Source: an uncultured euryarchaeote (lineage in GTDB: Archaea; Thermoplasmatota; Poseidoniia; Poseidoniales; Thalassarchaeaceae). Taken from it: a stretch of DNA of 5,698 nucleotides. This document shows positions 1 to 5,698 of the stretch, piece after piece. Where the stretch lies: positions 1 through 5,698 of the forward strand of contig CALCEF010000153.1 of the NCBI GenBank assembly GCA_937901365.1. The letters run 5' to 3'. The first letter of the stretch is position 1. Each line of letters starts with the position of its first letter. The translations under genes were made by a program, and so were the position numbers. Below the pieces are notes generated by a model. The model saw only the letters and a list, made by a program, of their open reading frames with translations, searched no databases and had not been told where the DNA came from.

Positions 1-48
1 ATTGGTATCAGGGTCAGGGTTCGGATTGGTATCAGGGTCCGGATTTGG
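1..48 (-). repeat. 24-base tandem repeat encoding PNPDPDTN
   Basis: Two 24-base units (1-24 and 25-48) each encode PNPDPDTN on the minus strand. They differ at three positions (16, 19 and 22 of the unit), all third codon positions that leave the protein unchanged. A partial related unit continues at 49-60. The array reaches the left edge, so the copy number is unknown. The encoded stretch is a Pro/Asp/Asn linker after the calcium repeat. Confidence 0.85.
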
Positions 49-3000
49 GTTTGGATCAATGGCATCATTCGGGTCACAAACTGAATCATCATCGTCCGCG
101 TTGTTTCCAATACCGTCACCATCACAATCAGCCCACTCATTTGGGTCACTGGGGAATGCATCCTCCGAATCGGTAATTCCATCCCCATCTGTATCGACAG
201 GTAGGTTCTCTCCATCCTCTGTATCCGTGCCTTCAGGGGTGACGATGATGGTCAATTCCTCAGTATTGTACATTTCACCGGAGAATCGAATCAGAATCGT
301 GCCCTCTGTCACGCCGAAGGACACTTGTCCATCTTCGTTGGTAATCAGACCGAACAGGGTTACGTTGTTGCGAATCAGAACCGCAGAGAGGTCATTAATC
401 GGTTGACCTGTCGTGCTGTCAGTGGCCGTAATCTGGACGATATCACCAGGCAGCGGATTTGCTGGACTAAAGCTCAGTGTCATGTTCATCATCACCGGAG
501 GTTCTGGATTCGGCTCAGCCACCTTGGAATCGAGTGCAGCCATGATGGTTGCATCTTCCCCTTCGCCAATTTGAACAACCGCAATCACGGTGTAATCATC
601 CTGTGGCGCTGATAGGTCAGACAAGTGCAAATCTGCACTGGAGCCTTGGCCCCATGCGATTGAATCAAGATTTCCAAAGACCTCATCGAACAAGTCGTAG
701 ATTTGCTCTTCAGTTTCCTCCTCCTCATTAGAGCAAACACCGGCTTCATCAGGATCAATATTCATGTCTTCCCACCCATCCTCATTTGTCTCAATGGTAA
801 CTTCAAATTCGATTGAACCTGAATCAACAGTCAAGGTGTATGTTCCGGGATCCAAGTTGAAGTTAGCGTGGTAATCTTCCTCCCAGTCCTCTTTGTTCCA
901 ATCGCTGGTGGGCTCAATCGTGTTTCCATTTTCATCGGTCAAGATTGCATTGGGGGTGTATGCCGATGTGTGAACGAATTCATTGGAATCATCTCTCAAA
1001 CTCATGCGAACATTACTCTGAACGCCCTCATCCCAGCGATCTTCACGCCAAACTCTGAAATCTTCACAAGTCGCCTCTAGGTTTTCTTCCATGTTGACCC
1101 ATCCTAGCGCATCCTCGCGAATCACATCACCGTACAGTAGTTCAGTGAATGCTGAGAGATCTACCGAAGCGGGATCTAGTCCAACCTCTGGGGTTGCGAC
1201 TGCAAGAATTCGTGATGCGACACCATATTCCTCATCCAGAGCAATATTGGTCGTCTGTCCCGGTCCGAGTGTACCATCAAATGTGAGTGTCCCGGGGTCA
1301 TTTAGGACAAGTCCGAATGTAATGGCGGTAGGCCAAAGTTGCCCTTCTTCCATGATGAGGCTGGCAACCAGTGACATTGGTGCTTCAATGAACATCTCTT
1401 GGTTACGAACAGTGACTCCTTGTTGGAATTCAAGTTCCGCCGACTGAGGTTCGCCCCATGCATCATCATCGATGTCAGGGAACGGAACGTTGAGTGGCAT
1501 CGGCATCAACATTAGCATGGCATTGTATTCTTCATCCCCCATGCCGGATGTTGTCACTTGGATGTTTACCGGGTTGGCACCATCTGGTGTAGCCGAATAT
1601 ACGGGGATACCCGCAAAGGTGGTTTCTTCGACAAGATCTCCACCAAGAGAAATCGAAGCCTCCGTTGCCGCGCCGAGGTTCATGCCAAGACCGGTCATTT
1701 CGACACCATCTCGCATATACTTGGTCTGGACGACACTGATGTAGGCGCCTGGCAAACTAGGTGTTGCGGTCATGGTGACCATACCATCAGCGTCAGAGGT
1801 GAAAATCTGCTCATCCATTACTTCAAACGGTCCATCTGTGAGGAAGGCATCGATGATTTCTGGGCTTGGCGTGGCTGATTGTCCACCATCCAATTCGCAC
1901 CATCCCTTCTCGATCCAGCCCGTTGTGTAGGATTCTTCAGATTCATCATCATATTCTACGAATCCAGATTCTTCATCTCCAACCAAATAGTTGAGATAGT
2001 GAGTAACAGGAGAATATCCATCGATTGGTGTATATGTGACTTGAATCCAGTAATCTCCATTTTCGGCATAAGAGTGTCCTTCCCAACCATCTTCACGATA
2101 GTCATCGTCTTGCCCATATCGATACTCGTATTCTTCGCTTCCATCGCCCCAATTGATAGACAGTGTGTCCAAGTCGGGTTTGTCATAGTAGACCTCTTGT
2201 TCAATCTCATCGTCCCAATATCGGAATTCGTCGTAATGCCATCCAATGCTGGCATAATCTCCACCACCACTGCCTTCCGAACGAGCGCAACCGGCAGTAC
2301 CCGGTAGTGGCATCTGCCGCATGAATTCAAACTCAAGTCCAGACTCTGTGGTGCCAGTTGTTAGCACATCAGCCAATCCACCTTCTTGCGGGAGGACATC
2401 GCTGTGACTTGCACCCCATGTGGATCCCAGACCCGAACGCTCGATATCATCCTCAATATGAGCTGCCTGTGGGTGCTCATGTCCTTCGCGCCCCTCGTCT
2501 TCGTTACCACTGAATTCAGTAATGATGCCACTCACATCGCCATCAAGGTCCTCACCATTGTAATCTGCAACGATGTTTGTAGAACCAGTCGTGTAATCTA
2601 CACTTCCTTCAGGTGAGAGTGTCTCAGCGGCTTCAATAGCCTTCTGGGGGGAGACTCGCAGAATTGCGATGTCGACTTCAGCACCCGTAACCGGTCCATA
2701 GGCGTCGTACGACAATGCATTGACGTCGTATGTTGAATCGACCGGCATGGTTTCATCTTGATCGACCAAGACACCTAGCGCAGACCCGATGAATATCTCA
2801 TCCAAACTACTCTCATAGGTCATCGCCACCAGCATACTTGGAAGAAGTGGTTCCAGCTTAAGCACCGCTTCATCGACCTCATCAGCGTATGCGTAATCTT
2901 CCATGGGCTGGCTGAATGTCCAAATGGTATTCTCGATTGAATCTGCAGTCAATCGACCCAGATACAGGTGTCGATCGTTGTCCCTTTGTGTGAGAATGGT

Positions 3001-4653
3001 CGATTCCACATTGCCAGATGAATCGGTCATCGTCATGGTGAACGTCGCAGGATATTTTGAATCATCATCTGGGCCATAATATCTCATTTCGACACCGAGG
3101 TCAAGCGCGTGTGGATTGTATTCTGTCGTCTCTACATCGTGTAGTTCATCAAAAATGATGACCGCTGGACCGTTGTCATTCTGGCCATCTCCATCCTCGT
3201 CTTCCCATTCTGGATACCACTCGCTTTCTCGGGCTCCACCCGATGCATTGGCAAGCCATGAACCGAAGCCACCCAAAGCCTCTCCTGCATCTTCCCAAGC
3301 AGGGTCCTCAAAGGAACTCAACAGGTGGTCCAAGCAGTCCTCAGGGAGGGAATTGAAGTCATCAAAGGCATCGTTAACCCATGAATCGCTGGATTGCATA
3401 TTGGCGGTCCAAGCCTGCCCTTCTGGTGTTTCCATCAACTGCTCGTATTCCCAGATGAACTCATCTGGCGTTTCATCACCATCGGTGTCAACAGCCTCCA
3501 TATCCTGAATCACAAATCCTACAACGAGTTTTTGCATTGCAGTCATGTTGTCCACATCTTCGTTCATCAGTGGCTCAAGATATGCCTCTATCCCGGCAAT
3601 GATGGCTTCAGGGTGAACTGAGACAGAAAGGAGGGCGATATTCTTCATCAGCGTCTGTGCTGCTTCAAATTGCTTGGTACCGTTTGCCAAGTCATCCAAT
3701 GCGTCCTTGAGAGCAGTCCACTCATCGCTACCTAGCATGGCGTTGTATGCAGCCTCAAATTGATCTGTGCCTTCAAATCGAGTGAAATTCTCAATTGGAT
3801 CAAAGGTCATCATGTAATCTGCCATTTCATCGAATTCATCCATCGAACGTGGTAGTGGGAATTCATTGAGGTAAGTCATCAATCCAGACATCATTGCAAG
3901 AGCCGCATCAACGTCCTCTGAGTCGAGGAATTCCATGAGGAACTCGAGGAATGTTGCGCCATCGGACAGGTTGTATTGGTCCGCTGAATCAAGCATGGCT
4001 TGCCAACTACCCGGTCCACTTCCATCGGTTGCTGTATCTACGAATTCCGCCCAGCCACCATTGGAATCAACCTGTAATTCAAGGACATCGAATTCGCCCT
4101 GAATTTGCGCTGTTGGGTTTGCAGTATCCCATGCATCATCGATGGCTTGGAGGACCTGTTCAAACTCGTAGCGGAAAATTTCCTGATACTGTGTTGAACT
4201 GTCCACAGCTCGCATTGAACCGTGTTCAGCTGTGAATGTAGCAGCATAGACACCACCAACCTCTGAGACTGGAAGTGTGAATGTTCCATCCCAAATCGCA
4301 GTATTGCCATCGTCCTCATGCACTCCAGTCTTGGTCAAAACCACAGTTCCAACCAAATCACCAACCGTTGAACCAGGGTTGCCAAATTGGGTGATGAAAT
4401 CCAGTGGATCAACGTCCATTCGGAAAATATCAGCAGTGACGATGGTTTCACTGGTATGGCCTCTGGTCAGTGCTTGGAGTTCAACATCTCCTCCGACACT
4501 CGCAAGTTTGGTGATGACAGATCCATCGATACTCAATGTGTCATTGTTTCCAGCGTTATCATTCGGTGCTGGGATTCCAGCATATTCAGCCATTGTGGCC
4601 TGCATAGACATGCAAACAAGTAGGCCAACAATCAGTACGGCAGTGCGCTTCAT
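1..4653 (-). CDS. Giant secreted acidic multidomain surface protein with PKD, Ig-like and calcium-repeat modules (3' end outside window)
   Basis: Read on the minus strand, one frame runs without a stop from ATG at 4653 to the left edge, giving 1551 residues and no C-terminus. The start is well supported: an in-frame TGA lies three codons upstream (4660-4662), and the first 22 residues form a signal peptide (K2 R3, hydrophobic core, ATMA before E23). Modules seen are a beta-rich N-terminus (23-150), a helix-rich part (151-475), DxDGD loops at 389 and 485, Ig-like beta sections, a PKD motif (NWGDGS 834-839, HSYAENGDY from 860), an Ig/carboxypeptidase-regulatory-like module (1387-1475), a TSP3-like calcium repeat (1487-1530) and an Asp-Pro-Asn linker. 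Sequons such as N37DT, N228LS, N289FT, N324GT and N369MT fit an extracellular location. Only seven cysteines follow the signal peptide (440, 789, 919, 1196, 1307, 1510, 1526). No catalytic motif is recognised. A cell-surface or matrix role is inferred; the secreted, modular nature is seen directly. A membrane anchor may lie in the missing end. Confidence 0.9.
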   Translation of the reverse strand, partial: MKRTAVLIVGLLVCMSMQATMAEYAGIPAPNDNAGNNDTLSIDGSVITKLASVGGDVELQALTRGHTSETIVTADIFRMDVDPLDFITQFGNPGSTVGDLVGTVVLTKTGVHEDDGNTAIWDGTFTLPVSEVGGVYAATFTAEHGSMRAVDSSTQYQEIFRYEFEQVLQAIDDAWDTANPTAQIQGEFDVLELQVDSNGGWAEFVDTATDGSGPGSWQAMLDSADQYNLSDGATFLEFLMEFLDSEDVDAALAMMSGLMTYLNEFPLPRSMDEFDEMADYMMTFDPIENFTRFEGTDQFEAAYNAMLGSDEWTALKDALDDLANGTKQFEAAQTLMKNIALLSVSVHPEAIIAGIEAYLEPLMNEDVDNMTAMQKLVVGFVIQDMEAVDTDGDETPDEFIWEYEQLMETPEGQAWTANMQSSDSWVNDAFDDFNSLPEDCLDHLLSSFEDPAWEDAGEALGGFGSWLANASGGARESEWYPEWEDEDGDGQNDNGPAVIIFDELHDVETTEYNPHALDLGVEMRYYGPDDDSKYPATFTMTMTDSSGNVESTILTQRDNDRHLYLGRLTADSIENTIWTFSQPMEDYAYADEVDEAVLKLEPLLPSMLVAMTYESSLDEIFIGSALGVLVDQDETMPVDSTYDVNALSYDAYGPVTGAEVDIAILRVSPQKAIEAAETLSPEGSVDYTTGSTNIVADYNGEDLDGDVSGIITEFSGNEDEGREGHEHPQAAHIEDDIERSGLGSTWGASHSDVLPQEGGLADVLTTGTTESGLEFEFMRQMPLPGTAGCARSEGSGGGDYASIGWHYDEFRYWDDEIEQEVYYDKPDLDTLSINWGDGSEEYEYRYGQDDDYREDGWEGHSYAENGDYWIQVTYTPIDGYSPVTHYLNYLVGDEESGFVEYDDESEESYTTGWIEKGWCELDGGQSATPSPEIIDAFLTDGPFEVMDEQIFTSDADGMVTMTATPSLPGAYISVVQTKYMRDGVEMTGLGMNLGAATEASISLGGDLVEETTFAGIPVYSATPDGANPVNIQVTTSGMGDEEYNAMLMLMPMPLNVPFPDIDDDAWGEPQSAELEFQQGVTVRNQEMFIEAPMSLVASLIMEEGQLWPTAITFGLVLNDPGTLTFDGTLGPGQTTNIALDEEYGVASRILAVATPEVGLDPASVDLSAFTELLYGDVIREDALGWVNMEENLEATCEDFRVWREDRWDEGVQSNVRMSLRDDSNEFVHTSAYTPNAILTDENGNTIEPTSDWNKEDWEEDYHANFNLDPGTYTLTVDSGSIEFEVTIETNEDGWEDMNIDPDEAGVCSNEEEETEEQIYDLFDEVFGNLDSIAWGQGSSADLHLSDLSAPQDDYTVIAVVQIGEGEDATIMAALDSKVAEPNPEPPVMMNMTLSFSPANPLPGDIVQITATDSTTGQPINDLSAVLIRNNVTLFGLITNEDGQVSFGVTEGTILIRFSGEMYNTEELTIIVTPEGTDTEDGENLPVDTDGDGITDSEDAFPSDPNEWADCDGDGIGNNADDDDSVCDPNDAIDPNPNPDPDTNPNPDPDTN
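64..195 (-). other. Thrombospondin-type-3-like calcium-binding repeat (residues 1487-1530)
   Basis: Two aspartate loops are visible, D1487-T-D-G-D-G-I-T-D and D1509-C-D-G-D-G-I-G-N, separated by EDAFPSDPNEWA. Cysteines at 1510 and 1526 could pair. TSP3-like repeats bind calcium through the alternate Asp side chains and form stiff stalks near the C-terminus of many surface proteins. The DAFPSDPNE spacer is frequent in Poseidoniales secreted proteins, which is part of the basis for the organism guess. Confidence 0.8.
229..495 (-). other. Ig-like / carboxypeptidase-regulatory-like module (residues 1387-1475)
   Basis: The segment opens with SFSPANPLPGDIVQITATD and continues with TTGQPIND, a central NEDGQVSF and a closing EELTIIVTPEG. 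The pattern of a proline-rich lead, GDxVxI, TGxPI, then a DGxxxF turn and a strand-rich end is common in Ig-like and carboxypeptidase-regulatory-like beta-sandwich modules of archaeal surface proteins. It sits directly before the calcium repeat. Sequons N1390MT and N1430VT are present. Assignment to an exact family is not possible by eye. Confidence 0.6.
2026..2175 (-). other. PKD-type Ig-like domain in the giant protein (residues 827-876)
   Basis: The sequence has the two hallmark PKD elements in the right order and spacing: NWGDGS at 834-839 and HSYAENGDYWIQVTY at 860-874, matching the family pattern WGDGS ... HxYxxxGxYxVxVT. PKD domains are extracellular beta-sandwich modules that usually serve as spacers or bind protein or sugar partners. 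Here the loop between the two elements is unusually acidic and tyrosine-rich. Confidence 0.75.
3229..4203 (-). other. Helix-rich region of the giant protein (residues 151-475), unassigned
   Basis: Between the beta-rich N-terminus and later Ig-like sections, the protein switches to amphipathic helical sequence, with many Leu, Met, Phe, Ala, Asp and Glu residues at helix-like spacing (for example FLEFLMEFLDSEDVDAAL at 235-252 and EWTALKDALDDLANGTKQFE at 311-330). The acidic loop D389-T-D-G-D-E-T-P-D397 sits near its end and resembles one calcium-binding half of a TSP3 or dockerin loop. C440 is the only cysteine. Helicity is judged by eye, and no family is recognised. The region has no hydrophobic stretch long enough to be a convincing membrane span. 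Confidence 0.5.
4588..4653 (-). other. Sec-type signal peptide of the giant protein
   Basis: Residues 1-22 have the classic layout: a short positive n-region (K2, R3), a hydrophobic core (AVLIVGLLVCM), and a polar stretch ending in ATMA just before an acidic mature start (EYAGIP). The likely signal peptidase I cleavage is after A22. C14 sits inside the core after V13 and does not look like a lipoprotein cysteine. This supports ATG 4653 as the start and export as the fate of the protein. Confidence 0.85.
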
Positions 4654-4676
4654 GCAAGGTCATGCTATTCCGGCCG

Positions 4677-4693
4677 TATTTGATGCTTTTCTA
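4677..4693 (-). promoter_or_regulatory. Possible archaeal promoter element (TATA-like AAATA) before the giant gene
   Basis: On the minus strand, AAATA is centred near 4679, about 26 bases upstream of the ATG, with an A/G-rich GAAAAG a few bases farther upstream. That is where a TATA box would sit if transcription began at or next to the start codon (a leaderless transcript). No clear purine-rich ribosome-binding site precedes the ATG, which fits this reading. The match is weak and the region is only 66 bases long, so read-through from the upstream gene is equally possible. Confidence 0.25.
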
Positions 4694-4696
4694 CAG

Positions 4697-4715
4697 ATTC
4701 TATCTACGATAGAAT
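4697..4715. repeat. 8-bp perfect inverted repeat in the intergenic gap
   Basis: ATTCTATC (4697-4704) and GATAGAAT (4708-4715) are perfect reverse complements with a 3-base spacer. The repeat begins 5 bases beyond the stop codon of the upstream gene. No T-run follows on the minus strand, so it is not a canonical terminator. It could be a dimeric regulator site or a weak RNA hairpin between the two genes, or it could be chance. Confidence 0.55.
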
Positions 4716-4719
4716 TCGA

Positions 4720-5698
4720 CTAGTCCTCGAGAATGGAAATTCCAAGCCTCAGAGCCCCTTCTTCATCGGCAAGAGAGGCACAGCCTCTGTCCTCAAAGTC
4801 GACCTCTGTCCAAGTTCCAGATCCAGGGGTGAATGATGTGCCCGGCAATGCCAGCGCTTCGAGGTAGATGCTCATGGGAGCCACAGACGCCACTCCTCCA
4901 TTTACGGACCAAGCTTGTGCCAAAGTCGCGGTTCGATTTTCATCAAAGCACCAAGGGTGCAAATCAGGCACTTCCTCACCCACATCCAGCAAATCCCGAA
5001 TTTGGTCGGTCTTCGTTGGCAACTCACTTGTAGCCGACACGTTGTGCAGCACATTCCATGAGTTTCGATGCGTGATTTCCAAAGCGGGCTTCACCGGTTC
5101 AAGGATTGAGGTTAAATCGATATCAGTTTGTGAAACAGTGTTGCAAGTGAATGTATCGGGTAGACATCCCGTAACTTGGCGCGAATTGTCCAGTAGAGTC
5201 TCGATTAGAATCCAAGGGCCTGTTCGACTTTCACCCTCGGAAAAGGCGGCATTGAATCGCTCATCAGGGTTCCACATCGGCGGGTCGTGAACAATCATGA
5301 TGTCCCACTGTGTCGAGAGGCTTCCAGCATCCCAGTCAATGGTGAGCCATTCTCGATGAATCAATCCGTCTCCGGGGGACTCTCGCAAGTGTAGAACACT
5401 CAGTTGTGCTTCGACTCTACCCATGCCCCCTGGACCACCTTGCAATTGGGTGACATTGACCAGTCCCTCCATCAAAATGCCAGTACAATTCGAACAATCA
5501 GCACTTACGACACCTTGGACCTGCATGTCCACAGTCGCCTTAGCCCCTCGATCGTAATCATCCAAACCCAATGCATTCATCGACGCCCGTGTTGAAAGCG
5601 TCACAGTGCCTGACATGTGGGTGACTTCGAGATCTTCCTCGGGAGCAACCTCTGGCTCAATCCCAATCGATATGGTCGCTAGAATAACCAATATCAGA
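4720..5698 (-). CDS. Secreted six-cysteine protein of unknown function (5' end outside window)
   Basis: The frame is open from the right edge to TAG at 4722-4720. The first in-window start-like codon is TTG at 5691, which would give 323 residues. The hydrophobic run (LILVILATISIGI) already begins upstream of that codon with no stop, so the true start and the charged n-region of the signal peptide most likely lie just outside the window. The mature part looks beta-rich and soluble, with no C-terminal membrane segment. Numbered from the TTG, it has cysteines at 66, 69, 176, 183, 248 and 304, enough for three disulfides, including a CxxC at 66-69. It has sequons at N68, N79, N217 and N252. A distinctive stretch is WDIMIVHDPPMWNPDERF (129-146). 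I do not recognise a family. It lies 66 bases upstream of the giant secreted protein gene in the same direction, so co-transcription and a related envelope role are plausible. Confidence 0.85.
   Translation of the reverse strand, partial: LILVILATISIGIEPEVAPEEDLEVTHMSGTVTLSTRASMNALGLDDYDRGAKATVDMQVQGVVSADCSNCTGILMEGLVNVTQLQGGPGGMGRVEAQLSVLHLRESPGDGLIHREWLTIDWDAGSLSTQWDIMIVHDPPMWNPDERFNAAFSEGESRTGPWILIETLLDNSRQVTGCLPDTFTCNTVSQTDIDLTSILEPVKPALEITHRNSWNVLHNVSATSELPTKTDQIRDLLDVGEEVPDLHPWCFDENRTATLAQAWSVNGGVASVAPMSIYLEALALPGTSFTPGSGTWTEVDFEDRGCASLADEEGALRLGISILED

Noticed and set aside
1..60. CRISPR-like or non-coding repeat array
   Set aside because: The units are directly adjacent with no spacers, stay in the coding frame, and differ only at silent positions, so this is a coding linker repeat.
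64..195. Dockerin domain
   Set aside because: The Asp loops fit TSP3-like spacing with the DAFPSDPNE spacer; the paired helices of a true dockerin are absent and no cohesin is nearby.
2..406. Plus-strand open frame rich in Ser, Gly and Phe (134 codons)
   Set aside because: It is the antisense shadow of the calcium repeat and Ig-like module of the giant gene; its low-complexity start is the reverse of the PNPDPDTN repeat, and it has no signal or domain of its own.
1879..2307. Plus-strand open frame with a hydrophobic, membrane-like translation
   Set aside because: It lies opposite the acidic, aromatic PKD region. Asp and Glu codons read in antisense give Ile, Phe and Val, which explains the false membrane look.
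1956..2336. Minus-strand open frame of 126 codons
   Set aside because: It is offset by one base from the giant gene's frame and lies entirely inside it; the giant frame has the coherent PKD motif here.
3116..3508. Plus-strand Ser/Pro-rich open frame
   Set aside because: Antisense shadow of the helix-rich region; the Ser-rich composition reflects reversed acidic and Gly codons.
4038..4319. Minus-strand open frame of 93 codons
   Set aside because: It is also out of frame within the giant gene, with no domain, signal or start context.
4612..4623. Lipoprotein-type cysteine (C14 after LLV) in the signal peptide
   Set aside because: The residue before the cysteine is Val, and the hydrophobic core continues past it to a good ATMA cleavage site, so an ordinary secreted signal fits better.
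4697..4715. Inverted repeat as a transcription terminator
   Set aside because: No T-run follows the stem on the minus strand, and archaeal terminators depend mainly on T-tracts.
4277..4723. Plus-strand open frame crossing the intergenic gap
   Set aside because: It runs antisense to the signal peptide and start of the giant gene and has no plausible start context or domain; overlap with two well-supported minus-strand genes makes it unlikely.

Overview
This window reads as a piece of a marine archaeal genome, most likely a Poseidoniales-type (Marine Group II) euryarchaeon or a close relative. The evidence is indirect. It is dominated by one enormous, very acidic secreted protein that carries a PKD-type Ig fold, a carboxypeptidase-regulatory/Ig-like module, and a thrombospondin-type-3-like calcium repeat of the form DTDGDG...DAFPSDPNE...DCDGDG, followed by an Asp-Pro-Asn linker. 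This combination is typical of predicted surface and secreted proteins in that group. No rRNA, tRNA or housekeeping gene is present to confirm the taxonomy, and a marine bacterium is not excluded.

Layout: everything supported lies on the minus strand, so the window should be read from right to left. From the right edge to 4720 is the 3' part of a gene for a secreted protein of unknown function with six cysteines. Its true start lies beyond the right edge. A 66-base gap follows, holding a short inverted repeat and a weak TATA-like element. From 4653 to the left edge runs one uninterrupted reading frame of 1551 codons with no stop, so the protein's C-terminus is outside the window. It starts with a clear signal peptide and passes through a beta-rich N-terminal part (about residues 23-150), a long helix-rich part (151-475), and two short aspartate-rich calcium-like loops (389-397 and 485-493). 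After these come further beta-rich modules, a His cluster (725-750), a strikingly acidic and aromatic section with a PKD motif (800-918), more Ig-like sections, an Ig/carboxypeptidase-regulatory-like module (1387-1475), the calcium repeat (1487-1530) and a PNPDPDTN tandem linker.

The two genes are co-directional and closely spaced, and both encode exported proteins with many N-glycosylation sequons, so a shared role at the cell surface is plausible. No enzyme, transporter or defence gene was recognised. The plus strand has no convincing gene; its open frames are shadows of the two minus-strand genes. I see no mobile element, CRISPR array, RNA gene or integration site. The strongest candidate for something undescribed is the giant protein itself, whose central modules I cannot assign to any family by eye.
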